A stretch of 64,000 nucleotides of DNA from Nitrosospira sp. (lineage in GTDB: Bacteria; Pseudomonadota; Gammaproteobacteria; Burkholderiales; Nitrosomonadaceae): contig JACDSH010000011.1 in assembly GCA_013450215.1 (NCBI GenBank), forward strand, positions 59,896 through 123,895, read 5' to 3'. Of the stretch, positions 1 through 11,091 are shown piece after piece. The notes under the pieces are model-generated. The model made no database searches. It was not told the origin of the DNA and worked only from the letters and a program-made list of their open reading frames with translations. The stretch's first letter is position 1, and every line of letters begins with the position of its first letter. Both the position numbers and the translations under genes were made by a program.

Positions 1-1275
1 ACTGCAGAGGCGCAGCCCTTTTATGTGAACTCTCCATTTGGCATCGTACTAGGTCACAACGGTAACCTTACCAACGCGTCACAGCTCAATCAGGAGCTAT
101 TCCGCGAGGACTTACGTCACGTCAATACCAATTCAGATTCCGAGGTACTTCTCAACGTGCTTGCTCATGAGCTTCAGAGGAGTACGAAGAAAAATCAGCT
201 CGACCCCGCCGCTATTTTCGCCGCTGTTGCGGGTGTCCATCAGCGTTGTCGAGGGGCGTATGCGGTGGTTGCGATGATTGCGGGTTATGGTCTACTGGCC
301 TTTCGCGACCCCTATGGCATCCGTCCTCTGGTATTTGGCTCTGTCGATACCGAAAAGGGGAGTGAGTATTTGGTTGCCTCCGAGAGTGTTGCACTCGACA
401 CACTCGGTTTCAAGCTGGTCCGTGATATTGCACCGGGTGAGGCGGTTTTTATTGACGAGGGCGGAAATTTTTACAGTAAGCAGTGTGCTGCCAACCCGAC
501 GCTCAATCCATGTATCTTCGAGTATGTCTACCTAGCCCGTCCCGATTCGGTGATGGATGGTATCTCGGTCTATGAAACTCGGCTGAATATGGGCGAGAGC
601 CTTGCCGATAAGATCAACAAGGATATGCGCCACCTGGATATCGACGTGGTCATTCCAATTCCAGACTCAAGCCGACCGAGTGCATTGCAGCTTGCCAACC
701 GACTCGGACTTAACTTCCGAGAGGGTTTCGTTAAGAACCGTTATATCGGCCGCACGTTCATCATGCCGGGTCAGCAACAACGTCGTAAATCCGTCAGGCA
801 AAAGCTCAACGCGATGGGTGTGGAGTTTCAGGGTAAGAATGTGTTGCTGGTGGATGACTCGATCGTGCGAGGAACAACCAGCCGAGAGATTGTACAAATG
901 GCCAAGGAGGCGGGTGCGAATAAGGTATATTTTGCATCGGCAGCGCCACCTGTGAGGTTTCCCAATGTCTACGGGATCGATATGCCAACCCGTCAAGAGC
1001 TGATCGCGACCGGTCGCAATGATGATGATATCTGCCGCGAGATCGGCGCAGATCATCTGATTTATCAGGACCTGGAGTCCCTCAAGAGGGACGTATCACG
1101 AGCTAATCCGTTGGTGACTCGGTATGAGACCTCCTGCTTCGATGGTCAGTACATCACCGGGGATGTGACCGCTGAATACCTATCCATGATCGAAGCCAGG
1201 CGCAATAGTGGGTTGTCGTTACCACAGACCGTATCGAGTACTCAGTTAGATTTAAATCTGGTGTCGGTTGACTAG
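1..1275 (+). CDS. purF: amidophosphoribosyltransferase, 5' truncated by the window edge (frame open from position 1: [22 protein letters not shown]...)
   Basis: Gln amidotransferase segment ([15 protein letters not shown]), PRTase segment ([26 protein letters not shown]). Confidence 0.97.
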   Translation, partial: TAEAQPFYVNSPFGIVLGHNGNLTNASQLNQELFREDLRHVNTNSDSEVLLNVLAHELQRSTKKNQLDPAAIFAAVAGVHQRCRGAYAVVAMIAGYGLLAFRDPYGIRPLVFGSVDTEKGSEYLVASESVALDTLGFKLVRDIAPGEAVFIDEGGNFYSKQCAANPTLNPCIFEYVYLARPDSVMDGISVYETRLNMGESLADKINKDMRHLDIDVVIPIPDSSRPSALQLANRLGLNFREGFVKNRYIGRTFIMPGQQQRRKSVRQKLNAMGVEFQGKNVLLVDDSIVRGTTSREIVQMAKEAGANKVYFASAAPPVRFPNVYGIDMPTRQELIATGRNDDDICREIGADHLIYQDLESLKRDVSRANPLVTRYETSCFDGQYITGDVTAEYLSMIEARRNSGLSLPQTVSSTQLDLNLVSVD

Positions 1276-1280
1276 GAAAT

Positions 1281-1309
1281 TTGACAAAAATACCGACCAA
1301 GTGTAACTT
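1281..1309 (+). promoter_or_regulatory. sigma70-like promoter: TTGACA (1281-1286), 17-nt spacer, TAACTT (1304-1309)
   Basis: Consensus -35 and near-consensus -10; predicted start falls at the 5' edge of the riboswitch. Confidence 0.7.
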
Positions 1310-1314
1310 GTGAT

Positions 1315-1372
1315 TGTGCGCCGATTTGAGATTCAGCTTGCGGGCGCGTTATAAATACAGCTAAAGCGTGGG
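1315..1372 (+). promoter_or_regulatory. SAM-II (SAM-alpha) riboswitch aptamer upstream of metZ
   Basis: TGCGCCGATTTGAGATTCAGCTTGCGGGCGCGTTATAAATACAGCTAAA matches the remembered SAM-II pattern GCGC-GAUUU...GCGCGU-AUAAAU-AGCUAAA; P1 GCGCC/GGCGC; located before a methionine biosynthesis gene. Confidence 0.9.
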
Positions 1373-1410
1373 AAACCCGTTTTAGCAAAGGCTAAGCGGG
1401 TTTTTTATTT
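1373..1410 (+). terminator. intrinsic terminator in the metZ leader (probable riboswitch expression platform)
   Basis: AAACCCGTTTTAGC-AAAG-GCTAAGCGGGTTT hairpin running into a T tract. Confidence 0.85.
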
Positions 1411-1426
1411 GGAGGGGGTCTCCCAT

Positions 1427-2599
1427 ATGTCTGACAAACTTGAATTAGAAACACTGGCACTGCATACGGGCATTCACCGCAGCCAGTTCAATGAACACTC
1501 CGAGGCTCTGTACCTAACCTCGAGCTATGTATTTGATAATGCCGCCCAAGCTGCTGCCAGGTTTTCTGGAGAAGAGCCGGGGAATGTCTACTCTCGTTTT
1601 ACAAATCCCACGGTCACCGCGTTTGAGGAGAGGCTTGCAGCACTGGAGGGGGCTGAGTCCTGTGTCGCAACCTCATCCGGCATGTCTGCAATACTTGCTT
1701 GTGTCATGGGGCTTCTGTCGTCAGGGGATCACATGATCGCATCACGCAGCCTATTTGGTGCAACGGTCAACCTGTTTAATAATATTCTCAAGCGTTTTGG
1801 TGTTGAGACCACATTCGTTTCTGCCACAGATGTTAATGAATGGCAGTCAGCAGTTAGGCCTAATACAAAGCTCTTATTTATAGAGACTCCATCGAATCCG
1901 CTCACAGAGATTTCAGATATCGCGGCACTGTCCGCTGTTGCGAAGAAGGCGGGTGCATGGCTTGCGGTGGACAACTGCTTCTGCTCACCGATTCTGCAAA
2001 GGCCGCTTGAAATGGGGGCAGATCTTGTGATCCACTCAGCAACTAAGTATCTCGATGGACAGGGGAGAGTTCTGGGGGGTGCCGTTCTGGGTAATCGAGA
2101 GTTGATTATGGAGAAGGGGGTGCATGGGTTCCTGCGCACCGCCGGTCCGACCTTGAGTGCATTCAATGCATGGGTAATACTGAAAGGAATGGAGACCCTC
2201 AAGATCCGGATGGAGGCACACTCGGCCAATGCTCTGGATATCGCTCAATGGCTCGAGAAGCAGCCCAGTATAGAACGGGTTTACTATCCCGGTCTGGATT
2301 CGCATCCGCAGTATGACCTTGCTCGTCAGCAGCAGAAGACGGGTGGCGGTATTGTCTCGTTTGAAATGAAGGGAGGAAGAGAGGCCGCATGGAGGGTGAT
2401 CGATACAACTCGACTGATCTCGATTACTGCCAATCTGGGGGATACTAAGAGCACACTCACCCATCCAGCCACCACGACACATGCGCGTATCACTCAGGAG
2501 GCGAGGGATGCTGCTGGCATTTGTGAGGGATTGTTACGAATTGCAGTAGGTTTGGAAGCGACTCGAGATATTAAGTCAGACTTAGCGAGAGGTCTTTAG
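1427..2599 (+). CDS. metZ: O-succinylhomoserine sulfhydrylase
   Basis: Cys/Met metabolism PLP enzyme (HSATKYLDGQGRVLGGAVLG); GGAGG upstream of ATG 1427; ORF track begins earlier at a TTG. Confidence 0.93.
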   Translation: MSDKLELETLALHTGIHRSQFNEHSEALYLTSSYVFDNAAQAAARFSGEEPGNVYSRFTNPTVTAFEERLAALEGAESCVATSSGMSAILACVMGLLSSGDHMIASRSLFGATVNLFNNILKRFGVETTFVSATDVNEWQSAVRPNTKLLFIETPSNPLTEISDIAALSAVAKKAGAWLAVDNCFCSPILQRPLEMGADLVIHSATKYLDGQGRVLGGAVLGNRELIMEKGVHGFLRTAGPTLSAFNAWVILKGMETLKIRMEAHSANALDIAQWLEKQPSIERVYYPGLDSHPQYDLARQQQKTGGGIVSFEMKGGREAAWRVIDTTRLISITANLGDTKSTLTHPATTTHARITQEARDAAGICEGLLRIAVGLEATRDIKSDLARGL

Positions 2600-2712
2600 G
2601 CCCTTTAGGAGTTTAGGGGCTGCAGAGGAGGGCAGCATTGAGTGGTCTACAGGCCTCAGCTCTGCCTGAGAATCATCTATTATTGAATACCCCGTTGCAA
2701 CCCCATCCCGCC

Positions 2713-3210
2713 CTAAATTACTACGGACTTCTTGATCACGACATCCTTAACCGGCACATTCTGGTGTCCGTGCTTGCTGGTGGTTTTGACTTTCTTGATC
2801 GTATCGACCACGTCCTTACCTTCGATCACCTTGCCAAATACACAGTAACCGAAACCCTGTGAAGTTGATGAGGCGTAGTTGAGGAAGTCGTTATTGGCGA
2901 TATTAATAAAGAACTGTGCGGATGCAGAGTGCACGTCCGAGGTGCGGGCCATTGCGATGGTATAGGCATCATTCTTGAGTCCATTAGCGGCTTCATTCTG
3001 GATGGAGGGGAGGGTTGTCTTCTGCTCCATATTCGATTCAAACCCTCCCCCCTGGATCATGAAGTCATCAATCACCCGGTGGAATATAGTTCCATCGTAG
3101 TGTCCACTATTCACATAATCGAGGAAGTTTTGGGTGGTGATTGGCGCTTTCTCGGTATCGAGCTCGAGCGTAATATCTCCGTAATTGGTTTCTAGCTTGA
3201 CCATGTTCAT
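2713..3210 (-). CDS. ppiB: peptidyl-prolyl cis-trans isomerase (cyclophilin), cytoplasmic type
   Basis: Cyclophilin motifs [25 protein letters not shown]. Confidence 0.95.
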   Translation of the reverse strand: MNMVKLETNYGDITLELDTEKAPITTQNFLDYVNSGHYDGTIFHRVIDDFMIQGGGFESNMEQKTTLPSIQNEAANGLKNDAYTIAMARTSDVHSASAQFFINIANNDFLNYASSTSQGFGYCVFGKVIEGKDVVDTIKKVKTTSKHGHQNVPVKDVVIKKSVVI

Positions 3211-3212
3211 CC

Positions 3213-3821
3213 TTATTTTGTAATTTGCCCAGCTACAGGAGCTGAATCGGTTGCTGAGAGGAGTCTAACGTCTTCGATGATGATGGGTGTCTTGGGAACG
3301 TCTCCGGGGAAGGGTCCGCCGGCACCTGTGGGCGTTGCTGCGATCTTGTTGATGACATCCATCCCGCCGATTACCTTGCCAAATACGGTATATCCATAGC
3401 CCCGATCATTGGGCGCAGTATAGTTCAGGAAGGCATTATCAGACACATTGATGAAAAACTGCGCCGTGGCAGAGTTAGGGTCTGAGGTACGTGCCATCGC
3501 AACGGTTCCAATACTATTCTTCAGTCCATTCGAGGATTCAATCTGAATGGGAGCCATGGTCGGTTTTTCCCGATAGGATTGGTCAAAGCCACCTCCTTGA
3601 ATCATGAATCCAGGGATGACTCGGTGGAAGACGGTCGACTTGTAGTGACCCCCCTTCACATACTTTAGAAAATTCTCAACGCTCTTTGGAGCCTTATCCG
3701 GACTGAGTTCCAGATGGATGGTTCCGAGATTAGTCTTTATTTCGACCTGAGGGCCGGCAGCGAAAGCAGAGATACTAAGCAAAAATGAAATCCCGATGGC
3801 TAGATGTTTCAAAAGGTGCAT
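3213..3821 (-). CDS. ppiA: peptidyl-prolyl cis-trans isomerase (cyclophilin) with signal peptide
   Basis: N-terminal signal sequence; [25 protein letters not shown]. Confidence 0.93.
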   Translation of the reverse strand: MHLLKHLAIGISFLLSISAFAAGPQVEIKTNLGTIHLELSPDKAPKSVENFLKYVKGGHYKSTVFHRVIPGFMIQGGGFDQSYREKPTMAPIQIESSNGLKNSIGTVAMARTSDPNSATAQFFINVSDNAFLNYTAPNDRGYGYTVFGKVIGGMDVINKIAATPTGAGGPFPGDVPKTPIIIEDVRLLSATDSAPVAGQITK

Positions 3822-3869
3822 GGTGGGCCCTATTGCAGAAATTAAAGAGAGTGATTCAGAAGAACTTGA

Positions 3870-4046
3870 TTAAGTGGAGCCTTTGTAAATAATCTTCCAG
3901 CGTCCGTTCTTTTCCTTCATCCAGTATTGGCGTTTTTTCATCTTGTTGGTGAGCCTATGACAAGGCTCACCACGAGAAACAGCGGGGTCGCGCAAGCCAT
4001 CACAGGTGCAAGAACCGGCTGAAAGGTTGATATTTTCATTGTGCTA
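3870..4046 (-). pseudogene. possible C-terminal remnant of an L,D-transpeptidase/NTF2-like protein (...KMKKRQYWMKEKNGRWKIIYKGST*)
   Basis: Open frame without a credible start; the C-terminal motif RQYWMKE..GRWKIIYKG resembles NTF2-like tails of periplasmic L,D-transpeptidases. Confidence 0.4.
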
Positions 4047-4127
4047 TACTTCTCCCGCTTTTGATTAGCTAATTCAAGAATAGTGTAGATTCTACCAAGA
4101 AGCCCGCCCAGTTAACAGTCTAGTTCA

Positions 4128-5504
4128 ATGCTCAAGATCTATAACTCCCTCACCCGGTCCAAGCAAGACTTTGTCCCGCTGACCCCGGGCAAGGCAGGTC
4201 TCTACGTCTGCGGTATGACAGTATATGATTATTGCCATCTCGGCCATGCTCGGGTGATGGTGGTATTCGATATGGTGGTCAGGTGGTTGCAGGTGGGTGG
4301 TCTTGATGTGAACTATGTTCGGAATATCACCGATATCGATGACAAGATAATCAAGCGTTCTCAAGAAAAAAATGAACCGATAGAGGCACTGACAGACCGT
4401 TTCATCCGGGCGATGGATGAGGATGCAGCTGCACTCGGGGTAATCCCGCCGACTCACGAGCCCCGTGCCACCTGCTACGTTGAGAGTATGGTCTCGATGA
4501 TCCGGATACTGGTAGATAAGGGTATCGCTTACTCCGCAAGCAATGGGGATGTTTACTATGCTGTCCATAAATTCCCGGGATACGGAAAGCTCTCCGGGAA
4601 ATCTCTTGATGATTTACGTGCGGGAGAGCGGGTGATCATTGATCCGCACAAGAAAGATCCACTCGATTTCGTTCTATGGAAGGCCGCTAAGCCGGGTGAG
4701 CCGGAGTGGGATTCCCCTTGGGGAAAGGGACGTCCAGGATGGCATATCGAGTGTTCTGCAATGAGTGAGCATTATCTGGGCAATCATTTCGATATCCATG
4801 GGGGTGGGCAGGATCTGCAGTTCCCTCATCACGAAAACGAGATCGCTCAGAGTGAGGGTGCACACGACCATACCTTTGTTAACTACTGGATGCACAATGG
4901 TTTCGTGCGGGTTGACGATGAAAAAATGTCCAAATCATTGGGCAATTTTTTCACGGTGAGAGAGGTCCTGTCTCGATACCAACCTGAGGTGGTGCGGTTC
5001 TTCATTCTGAGGGCACACTACCGTAGCCCATTGAATTATTCAGATCAGCATCTTGATGATGCCAAGAGTGCTCTTACTCGGCTCTATATTGCATTAAAGG
5101 GGAGGGAGATCCCTGCAACGGTGATCGACTGGAAAGGACCTCATGCTCAGAGGTTTAAGGATGCGATGGATGATGACTTCAATACCCCTGAGGCGGTCGC
5201 TGTGCTATTTGATCTTGCCAGTGAGGCGAACAGAACCGGATCACTCGCGGATATGGCATTACTTAAATCGATGGGTGGTGTGTTGGGACTGCTTCAGAGG
5301 GATCCTCATCAGCATCTTCAGGATGAGTCGCTGGAGGGGGATGCTAAATTCACGCCGGAACGAATTGAGCAGATGATACAGCAGAGACTATCTGCCCGTG
5401 CCGCCAGAAACTTTACTGAGGCTGACCGTATCCGTAAGGATCTCTCCGATGCTGATATCCTGCTGGAAGATGGTTCTGACGGAACGAGTTGGCGGCGTAA
5501 GTAG
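4128..5504 (+). CDS. cysS: cysteinyl-tRNA synthetase
   Basis: [25 protein letters not shown] motifs; full length. Confidence 0.98.
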   Translation: MLKIYNSLTRSKQDFVPLTPGKAGLYVCGMTVYDYCHLGHARVMVVFDMVVRWLQVGGLDVNYVRNITDIDDKIIKRSQEKNEPIEALTDRFIRAMDEDAAALGVIPPTHEPRATCYVESMVSMIRILVDKGIAYSASNGDVYYAVHKFPGYGKLSGKSLDDLRAGERVIIDPHKKDPLDFVLWKAAKPGEPEWDSPWGKGRPGWHIECSAMSEHYLGNHFDIHGGGQDLQFPHHENEIAQSEGAHDHTFVNYWMHNGFVRVDDEKMSKSLGNFFTVREVLSRYQPEVVRFFILRAHYRSPLNYSDQHLDDAKSALTRLYIALKGREIPATVIDWKGPHAQRFKDAMDDDFNTPEAVAVLFDLASEANRTGSLADMALLKSMGGVLGLLQRDPHQHLQDESLEGDAKFTPERIEQMIQQRLSARAARNFTEADRIRKDLSDADILLEDGSDGTSWRRK

Positions 5505-5550
5505 ATCCGTTTGAAAAGACTTTACACGGGACCGCTCAGAGGGTCTTACT

Positions 5551-6600
5551 CTAACCTAGAGGCAAGTCTCCGCTGCTCATCCCGATCCCACCGATCTCCC
5601 TCACTGCTTTTACAAAACCCGCATCTTCGTGCAGCTTGATCATTGAGTCAGGGTGCGGACGTCCATGCATGCGGGCGAGACGTGCCAGACTAGTCGCTGA
5701 GATATTCCACTCGAGCCCTCCTAGTAGCTCATCAGTAGACTGTGGGTTATTACATACCAGCGCCATATCGCAGCCTGCACCGAGAGCAGCCTGTGCTCTT
5801 TGAACAATATTACCCGCAACGGTTGCACCCTCCATGCTCAAGTCATCACTGAAGATGCACCCCTCAAAGTCCAGTTCACCACGAAGGACCTCATTCAGCC
5901 AGATCTTGGAGAATCCTGCGGGATGACGATCCACCTTGGAGTAGATGATATGAGCAGGCATGATACCGGCGAGACCGAGATCGATCATTCGCCGGAATGG
6001 GGTCATGTCATCCATTGCGATATCGTCGTACGTGCGTTCATCCACCGGTATTTCAAGATGAGAGTCTGATTCTATGTGTCCATGACCAGGGAAATGCTTT
6101 CCGACCGCGGTCATTCCCCCAGACTTTAGCCCCATCATCAGGCTATGAGCCAAATCGGTAATCGCCTGAGAATCTCGATGAAAGGATCGGTCGCCGATGA
6201 CGGAGCTCTGTCCATGGTCCATATCAAGAACCGGCGTGAAGCTGAGATCGACCCCGCATGCACGCAGCTCTGCTGCCAGAACATATCCCGTCTGATGTGC
6301 CAGGTGCCGTGCACGGATGGGGTGTTGATCCCATATCTTACCCAGTTCTCGCATGGCCGGCAGTCGTGTGAAATTCTCGCGGAAGCGTTGAACTCTGCCA
6401 CCTTCATGGTCTACCGCGATCAGGAGTGGCGGGCTGCGTAGCGAGTGAATCTGGGCGGTCAGTTCAGCCAGTTGACTGATAGATGAGTAGTTCCTACTGA
6501 ATAGAATCACGCCACCGGTCAGGGGGTGCTGAAGTCTTCTTCGATCAGAGTCGGTCAGTTGCTTGCCCTCGATATCGAGCATGATGGGACCGAGGGTCAT
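5551..6600 (-). CDS. nagZ: beta-N-acetylhexosaminidase
   Basis: GH3 NagZ motifs ([24 protein letters not shown]). Confidence 0.96.
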   Translation of the reverse strand: MTLGPIMLDIEGKQLTDSDRRRLQHPLTGGVILFSRNYSSISQLAELTAQIHSLRSPPLLIAVDHEGGRVQRFRENFTRLPAMRELGKIWDQHPIRARHLAHQTGYVLAAELRACGVDLSFTPVLDMDHGQSSVIGDRSFHRDSQAITDLAHSLMMGLKSGGMTAVGKHFPGHGHIESDSHLEIPVDERTYDDIAMDDMTPFRRMIDLGLAGIMPAHIIYSKVDRHPAGFSKIWLNEVLRGELDFEGCIFSDDLSMEGATVAGNIVQRAQAALGAGCDMALVCNNPQSTDELLGGLEWNISATSLARLARMHGRPHPDSMIKLHEDAGFVKAVREIGGIGMSSGDLPLG

Positions 6601-6980
6601 GACGACTTTTCTAGGATAACGAATGCGCAGGCAAGATTGAGTTCATCACTGATGGAGAGGTGATGATTAGTGATGCCTTTATTTTTAACTAGCTCGTTTA
6701 AGTCAGAGTGAAATTCAAAGCCGGGTTTTCCGTGCTCATCATGCGTGATGCCGATATGGTTTAAGCTCACGGGATAACGCAAGCCAATCCCGATCGCTTT
6801 GGATAGGGCCTCCTTAGCGGCGAATCGTTTGGATAGAAACATCGCCTTCTGACTACTCTTGAGATATTCAGGCCATTCTTGATCTGTCAGAAGACGCTTG
6901 GCAAAGCGCTCGCCGTATTTTTCCAGTAGACGTGCAATACGCGATAGTTCGACCAAATCGGTGCCGATACCGTAGATCAT
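6597..6980 (-). CDS. acpS: holo-[acyl-carrier-protein] synthase
   Basis: [26 protein letters not shown]; overlaps neighbours by 4 nt. Confidence 0.96.
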   Translation of the reverse strand: MIYGIGTDLVELSRIARLLEKYGERFAKRLLTDQEWPEYLKSSQKAMFLSKRFAAKEALSKAIGIGLRYPVSLNHIGITHDEHGKPGFEFHSDLNELVKNKGITNHHLSISDELNLACAFVILEKSS

Positions 6981-7702
6981 ACTCGGGATTCCAGTAGCAA
7001 TCTCTTCATCTCCCGTACCGCCTGTTCAAATCCGATGAAGAGTGCATGAGCTACGATCGCGTGCCCAATATTCAGTTCAGATATTCCGGACAGAGCGGCA
7101 ATCTGTTGGACATTCTGGTAGTGCAGTCCATGTCCCGCATTCACCTTCAGACCACGATCGATACCATAGATGACCGCGGCACGGATCCGTTCAAACTCGG
7201 CCTGGTGTTCACTCTTGGTGGTGGCATCGGCATAGTGACCAGTATGGATTTCTATCACGGGTGCACCGACCTTCACTGCCGCATCAATCTGAGCTGGATC
7301 TGGGTCGATGAATAGAGAGGTCCGGATTCCGGCCTTCGAGAGTCTCTCGCAAGCGGACTTCACTTGTTTAAAATGGCGCAATACATCGAGCCCCCCCTCG
7401 GTGGTGAGCTCCTCACGTCGTTCTGGCACCAGACAGACATCCTCAGGTCTGATGTGTAGCGCGAAACTGATCATCTCATCGGTCACCGCACTCTCCAGAT
7501 TCATGCGGGTCTTAAGCCTCCCCTTCAGAGTCTCTACATCCCTGTCCTGGATATGGCGGCGGTCTTCACGAAGGTGGAGGGTGATAGAATCTGCTCCAGC
7601 AGATTCTGCTATCAGAGCAGCCTCTACCGGGCTGGGGTAGCTTGTTCCGCGAGCTTGCCGTAAGGTCGCGATGTGGTCGATATTAACGCCGAGTTCGATC
7701 AT
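6977..7702 (-). CDS. pdxJ: pyridoxine 5'-phosphate synthase
   Basis: [40 protein letters not shown]. Confidence 0.98.
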   Translation of the reverse strand: MIELGVNIDHIATLRQARGTSYPSPVEAALIAESAGADSITLHLREDRRHIQDRDVETLKGRLKTRMNLESAVTDEMISFALHIRPEDVCLVPERREELTTEGGLDVLRHFKQVKSACERLSKAGIRTSLFIDPDPAQIDAAVKVGAPVIEIHTGHYADATTKSEHQAEFERIRAAVIYGIDRGLKVNAGHGLHYQNVQQIAALSGISELNIGHAIVAHALFIGFEQAVREMKRLLLESRV

Positions 7703-8427
7703 AGCTGTTGTAGATCCTTCAGCAATTGCCGTGTATGGAGGGGTTGGTCGCCCAGATAATGGTTAAGGATATAACGTATCAGTGCCTTGCTCTGTTGACG
7801 GGTAACGGCATCGGAATAATCATCCTGATCCATATCCAGTAACGTCTTACCGGTGATTTTAAGCCCAGATCCGTTGGATCCTTTCTTTAGTGACACCGGC
7901 CCATACTCGATTTTGTAACAGTACTCTTGATCTGAGCTTATTGGCTTACTCGACTCTACATCATGACTGAGTATAAGTGCATAACCCAGCTCTTGTAGCA
8001 TACGCTGCTCGAAGTGTCGTAGCACCGGAGTGTAATCTTTCTGAGTGCTCAGTGCAGCCAGTGTCTGCTGGTAGTACAAGAATAACTGCTCGTGTGGATC
8101 ATCACGGTGAAGCAATCGGACCAGAAGCTCATTCAAATAAAATCCGCAGATCAGACTCATCCCCTGAAGGAATGGTTGGCCACCCTGCCACTCGACCTTG
8201 TGGAGAGTCTTAAGTTCTGATTTACCAGCCCAGGAAATTTGTAACGGTTGAAATGCCATGAGAGAGCCCCTTAGAGCTGACCTGGGTCGTCTTGCACCCT
8301 TCGCGACCAGTGGTACCCGTCCGAAATTCTGGGTGAAGGTCTCTATCACTAGACTAGTCTCTAGGTAGGGGTAGGTATGCAGCACGAAAGCTGGCTGGGC
8401 ATCTTGCCGGTGTTTATCGGTGGTCAT
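7699..8427 (-). CDS. recO: DNA repair protein RecO
   Basis: OB-fold N-terminus, [11 protein letters not shown]; operon position. Confidence 0.93.
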   Translation of the reverse strand: MTTDKHRQDAQPAFVLHTYPYLETSLVIETFTQNFGRVPLVAKGARRPRSALRGSLMAFQPLQISWAGKSELKTLHKVEWQGGQPFLQGMSLICGFYLNELLVRLLHRDDPHEQLFLYYQQTLAALSTQKDYTPVLRHFEQRMLQELGYALILSHDVESSKPISSDQEYCYKIEYGPVSLKKGSNGSGLKITGKTLLDMDQDDYSDAVTRQQSKALIRYILNHYLGDQPLHTRQLLKDLQQL

Positions 8428-8470
8428 GACTCTTGTCTAGAACGGGTCTGACTCATTTATTCTAAAGATA

Positions 8471-9367
8471 TTATCCATATCCTAAGCTTTTTAGCATCTG
8501 TGCATCATCAGCCCAACCTGATTTTACCTTTACCCAGATCTCTAGATAGACCTTGCCACCGAAGATACTCTCCATATCTTTACGTGCTTGGGTCCCGATC
8601 ATTTTGAGTTTCTCGCCACCCTTGCCAATGATGATCGCCTTATGCCCGGACTTATCGACGATGATGCAGGCATGAATTTTACGGAGATCATTCTCGGTTG
8701 TGAACTGATCAATGGTGATGCTGGTTGAGTAGGGGATTTCTTCACCGGTCAGACGAAAGAGTTTTTCCCGTATCAATTCTGCGGCGATGAATCGTTCGCT
8801 ACGATCGGTCGCCTCATCCGACTCGAATAGAGGTTGATTTACCGGCAGGTGGGGTCTAATCGTGCTCAACAGGTCCGGCAGTTGTAGTTTTTCCTGAGCA
8901 CTGACCGGCACCATCGCCGTGAAGGTGAACTCTTTAGCCATCTTCGCGAGGAAGGGGAGGAGTCTTGATTTTTCAGATAATTGATCAATCTTGTTAATGA
9001 CTAGTATCACTGGACGATCCGTCGGCAGAAGTTTTAATACCAGCCTGTCGCGTTCATCAAAATGGAGTGACTCAATCACAAATATCACCACATCCACGTC
9101 CTTTATGCTCTGGGTGACGGTGCGGTTCATCAGGCTATTTAGCCGGTTTGTATGGAGGTTCTGAAAGCCGGGCGTATCCACAAAAATAAACTGTGACGCA
9201 TCATCAGTGAGTACTCCTGTGATTCGGTGTCGTGTCGTTTGCGCCTTCTTGGAGGTGATGCTGATCTTCTGGCCGATTAGATTATTTAGTAGTGTGGACT
9301 TGCCGACGTTGGGTCGGCCTATGATAGCGATGAAGCCGGTACGGTAATTGAGATTGGCTGTCATCAT
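8471..9367 (-). CDS. era: GTPase Era
   Basis: [23 protein letters not shown]-terminal KH domain ([13 protein letters not shown]). Confidence 0.98.
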   Translation of the reverse strand: MMTANLNYRTGFIAIIGRPNVGKSTLLNNLIGQKISITSKKAQTTRHRITGVLTDDASQFIFVDTPGFQNLHTNRLNSLMNRTVTQSIKDVDVVIFVIESLHFDERDRLVLKLLPTDRPVILVINKIDQLSEKSRLLPFLAKMAKEFTFTAMVPVSAQEKLQLPDLLSTIRPHLPVNQPLFESDEATDRSERFIAAELIREKLFRLTGEEIPYSTSITIDQFTTENDLRKIHACIIVDKSGHKAIIIGKGGEKLKMIGTQARKDMESIFGGKVYLEIWVKVKSGWADDAQMLKSLGYG

Positions 9368-9415
9368 ATAAAATTTTTAGTAAGAGATCTTAGGGGGCTC
9401 TGTTCTTGGTAATTT

Positions 9416-10090
9416 TCAAGCACGTGATTGTGCCTCTTCATAGGCCTCTTTAGCGGACTCCTGCTCAGCACTGCGACGGCTAGATCCTTCACCAATCGTA
9501 CGAATATTAAGCTTAGCAATAATACATTCCACCATGAACTTTTGCTGATGGGCCTCACCGCTGGTAGCAACCACGGCATATTGTGGAAGTCCCATCTTAT
9601 GACTCTGCAGGTACTCCTGGAGGAGGGTCTTGGGATCCTTATCGAGTGCCTGAAGATTCAGTTGCTGCAGCAACGGCATCAAGAGGGTGCATACAACCCT
9701 CTCAGCCTGTTTAAACCCACCATCAAGATAGACCGCGCCCAAGATGGCTTCCAGTGTATCTGCTAGGATCGAGGGACGTTGATTTCCGCCACTCTTAATC
9801 TCTCCCTCCCCCAGACTGATCTGACTGCCAAGTTCTAGTGACTGTGCCAACTCAAAGAGGGCCTGCTGATTGACTAGGTTAGCCCGGATCCGAGATAGTT
9901 CACCCTCGGGGAGGTTTGGGAAGTGCCTGAATATCAGCCCAGCGACCGCACAGTTGAGGATGCTATCACCGAGAAATTCAAGGCGCTCATTATGAGGAGA
10001 GCTATGGCTACGGTGCGTGAGTGCCTGTCTCAACAATTCCACCTGGTTGAATGTGTAACCAATTTTTTTGCAGAGTATGGTGCTGTCCAT
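9416..10090 (-). CDS. rnc: ribonuclease III
   Basis: [12 protein letters not shown] signature and dsRBD. Confidence 0.97.
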   Translation of the reverse strand: MDSTILCKKIGYTFNQVELLRQALTHRSHSSPHNERLEFLGDSILNCAVAGLIFRHFPNLPEGELSRIRANLVNQQALFELAQSLELGSQISLGEGEIKSGGNQRPSILADTLEAILGAVYLDGGFKQAERVVCTLLMPLLQQLNLQALDKDPKTLLQEYLQSHKMGLPQYAVVATSGEAHQQKFMVECIIAKLNIRTIGEGSSRRSAEQESAKEAYEEAQSRA

Positions 10091-10202
10091 TCTTTAAAGT
10101 CCTGAATGCGGTCTGTATTGATCGTCAGATCGCTGTGGGTGGCAACTTCTTAAAGATCAATTCATGATGGACAGTGGTCATGCTCTTCAGAGTCACGGCA
10201 TC

Positions 10203-11006
10203 TTACTCGATGGCCAGTCCGATCCTCTTGAAGTCGCTGAAGTTCCACCAGATCAAGAATGCCTTGCCGACGATATTACGTTCTGGAACAAATCCCCAAT
10301 AACGACTGTCGCTACTACTGTCTCGGTTATCGCCCATCGTGAAGTAATTCCCGGCAGGCACCGTGCAGGTGAATTCGGAGTACTGATAGATGCAGTTCTC
10401 CTGGAATGGAAATTGATGTACTTCGGAGGGATGCAGGCCGGGGACTTCAGGATTGATAATGATGTTATGACCGTGCTCACCCAGTGATTCTACATAACGC
10501 TGGTTGTATACATAGTTTAATCTAGACTCAATATAGGTGTACTCACCGACCGATTCCATCTTTAATGGGTTGCCATTCAGGATTAGCTGTTTATCACGGT
10601 ATGTGATGGTGTCACCCGGCAGCCCGACGATGCGTTTAATATAATCCAAGGACGGATTCTCAGGGTAGCGGAATACCATCACCTCACCACGCTTAGGCTC
10701 ATTCACGTCCATTACTTTTAGATTGATGACGGGCAGCCTGACGCCGTAGGTATACTTATTGACCAGAATAAAGTCACCCACCAGCATTGTCGGAATCATC
10801 GAACCGGATGGAATCTTGAATGGTTCCACCAGAAAGGACCGTAGGGCGAATACGATCAGGATTACCGGGAAGAAACTTTTTGGGTACTCTATCCACCAGG
10901 GCTCTCTTGTATCAGGGGCACGCTTGCGGCGTAGTATGAAATGATCAAGCAGCCAGATGCCACCGGTGACAAGCAGCAGCATCAGCATGATGAGTGGGAA
11001 GTTCAT
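10203..11006 (-). CDS. lepB: signal peptidase I
   Basis: PSGSMIPTMLVGD, YIKRIVGLPGD, MGDNRDSSSDSRYWG. Confidence 0.97.
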   Translation of the reverse strand: MNFPLIMLMLLLVTGGIWLLDHFILRRKRAPDTREPWWIEYPKSFFPVILIVFALRSFLVEPFKIPSGSMIPTMLVGDFILVNKYTYGVRLPVINLKVMDVNEPKRGEVMVFRYPENPSLDYIKRIVGLPGDTITYRDKQLILNGNPLKMESVGEYTYIESRLNYVYNQRYVESLGEHGHNIIINPEVPGLHPSEVHQFPFQENCIYQYSEFTCTVPAGNYFTMGDNRDSSSDSRYWGFVPERNIVGKAFLIWWNFSDFKRIGLAIE

Positions 11007-11091
11007 TCTTTATCCTTCAGGGAGCAATGTCTTTAGCCAAATAAATAATAGAAGTCTCTATCGTTATATTAACCACCCGGTAATCGAATTG

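Noticed and set aside
212-1056. Antisense ORFs within purF (and many similar ORFs in other housekeeping genes)
   Set aside because: They overlap well-supported conserved genes and show no recognisable domains; treated as frame-shadow ORFs.
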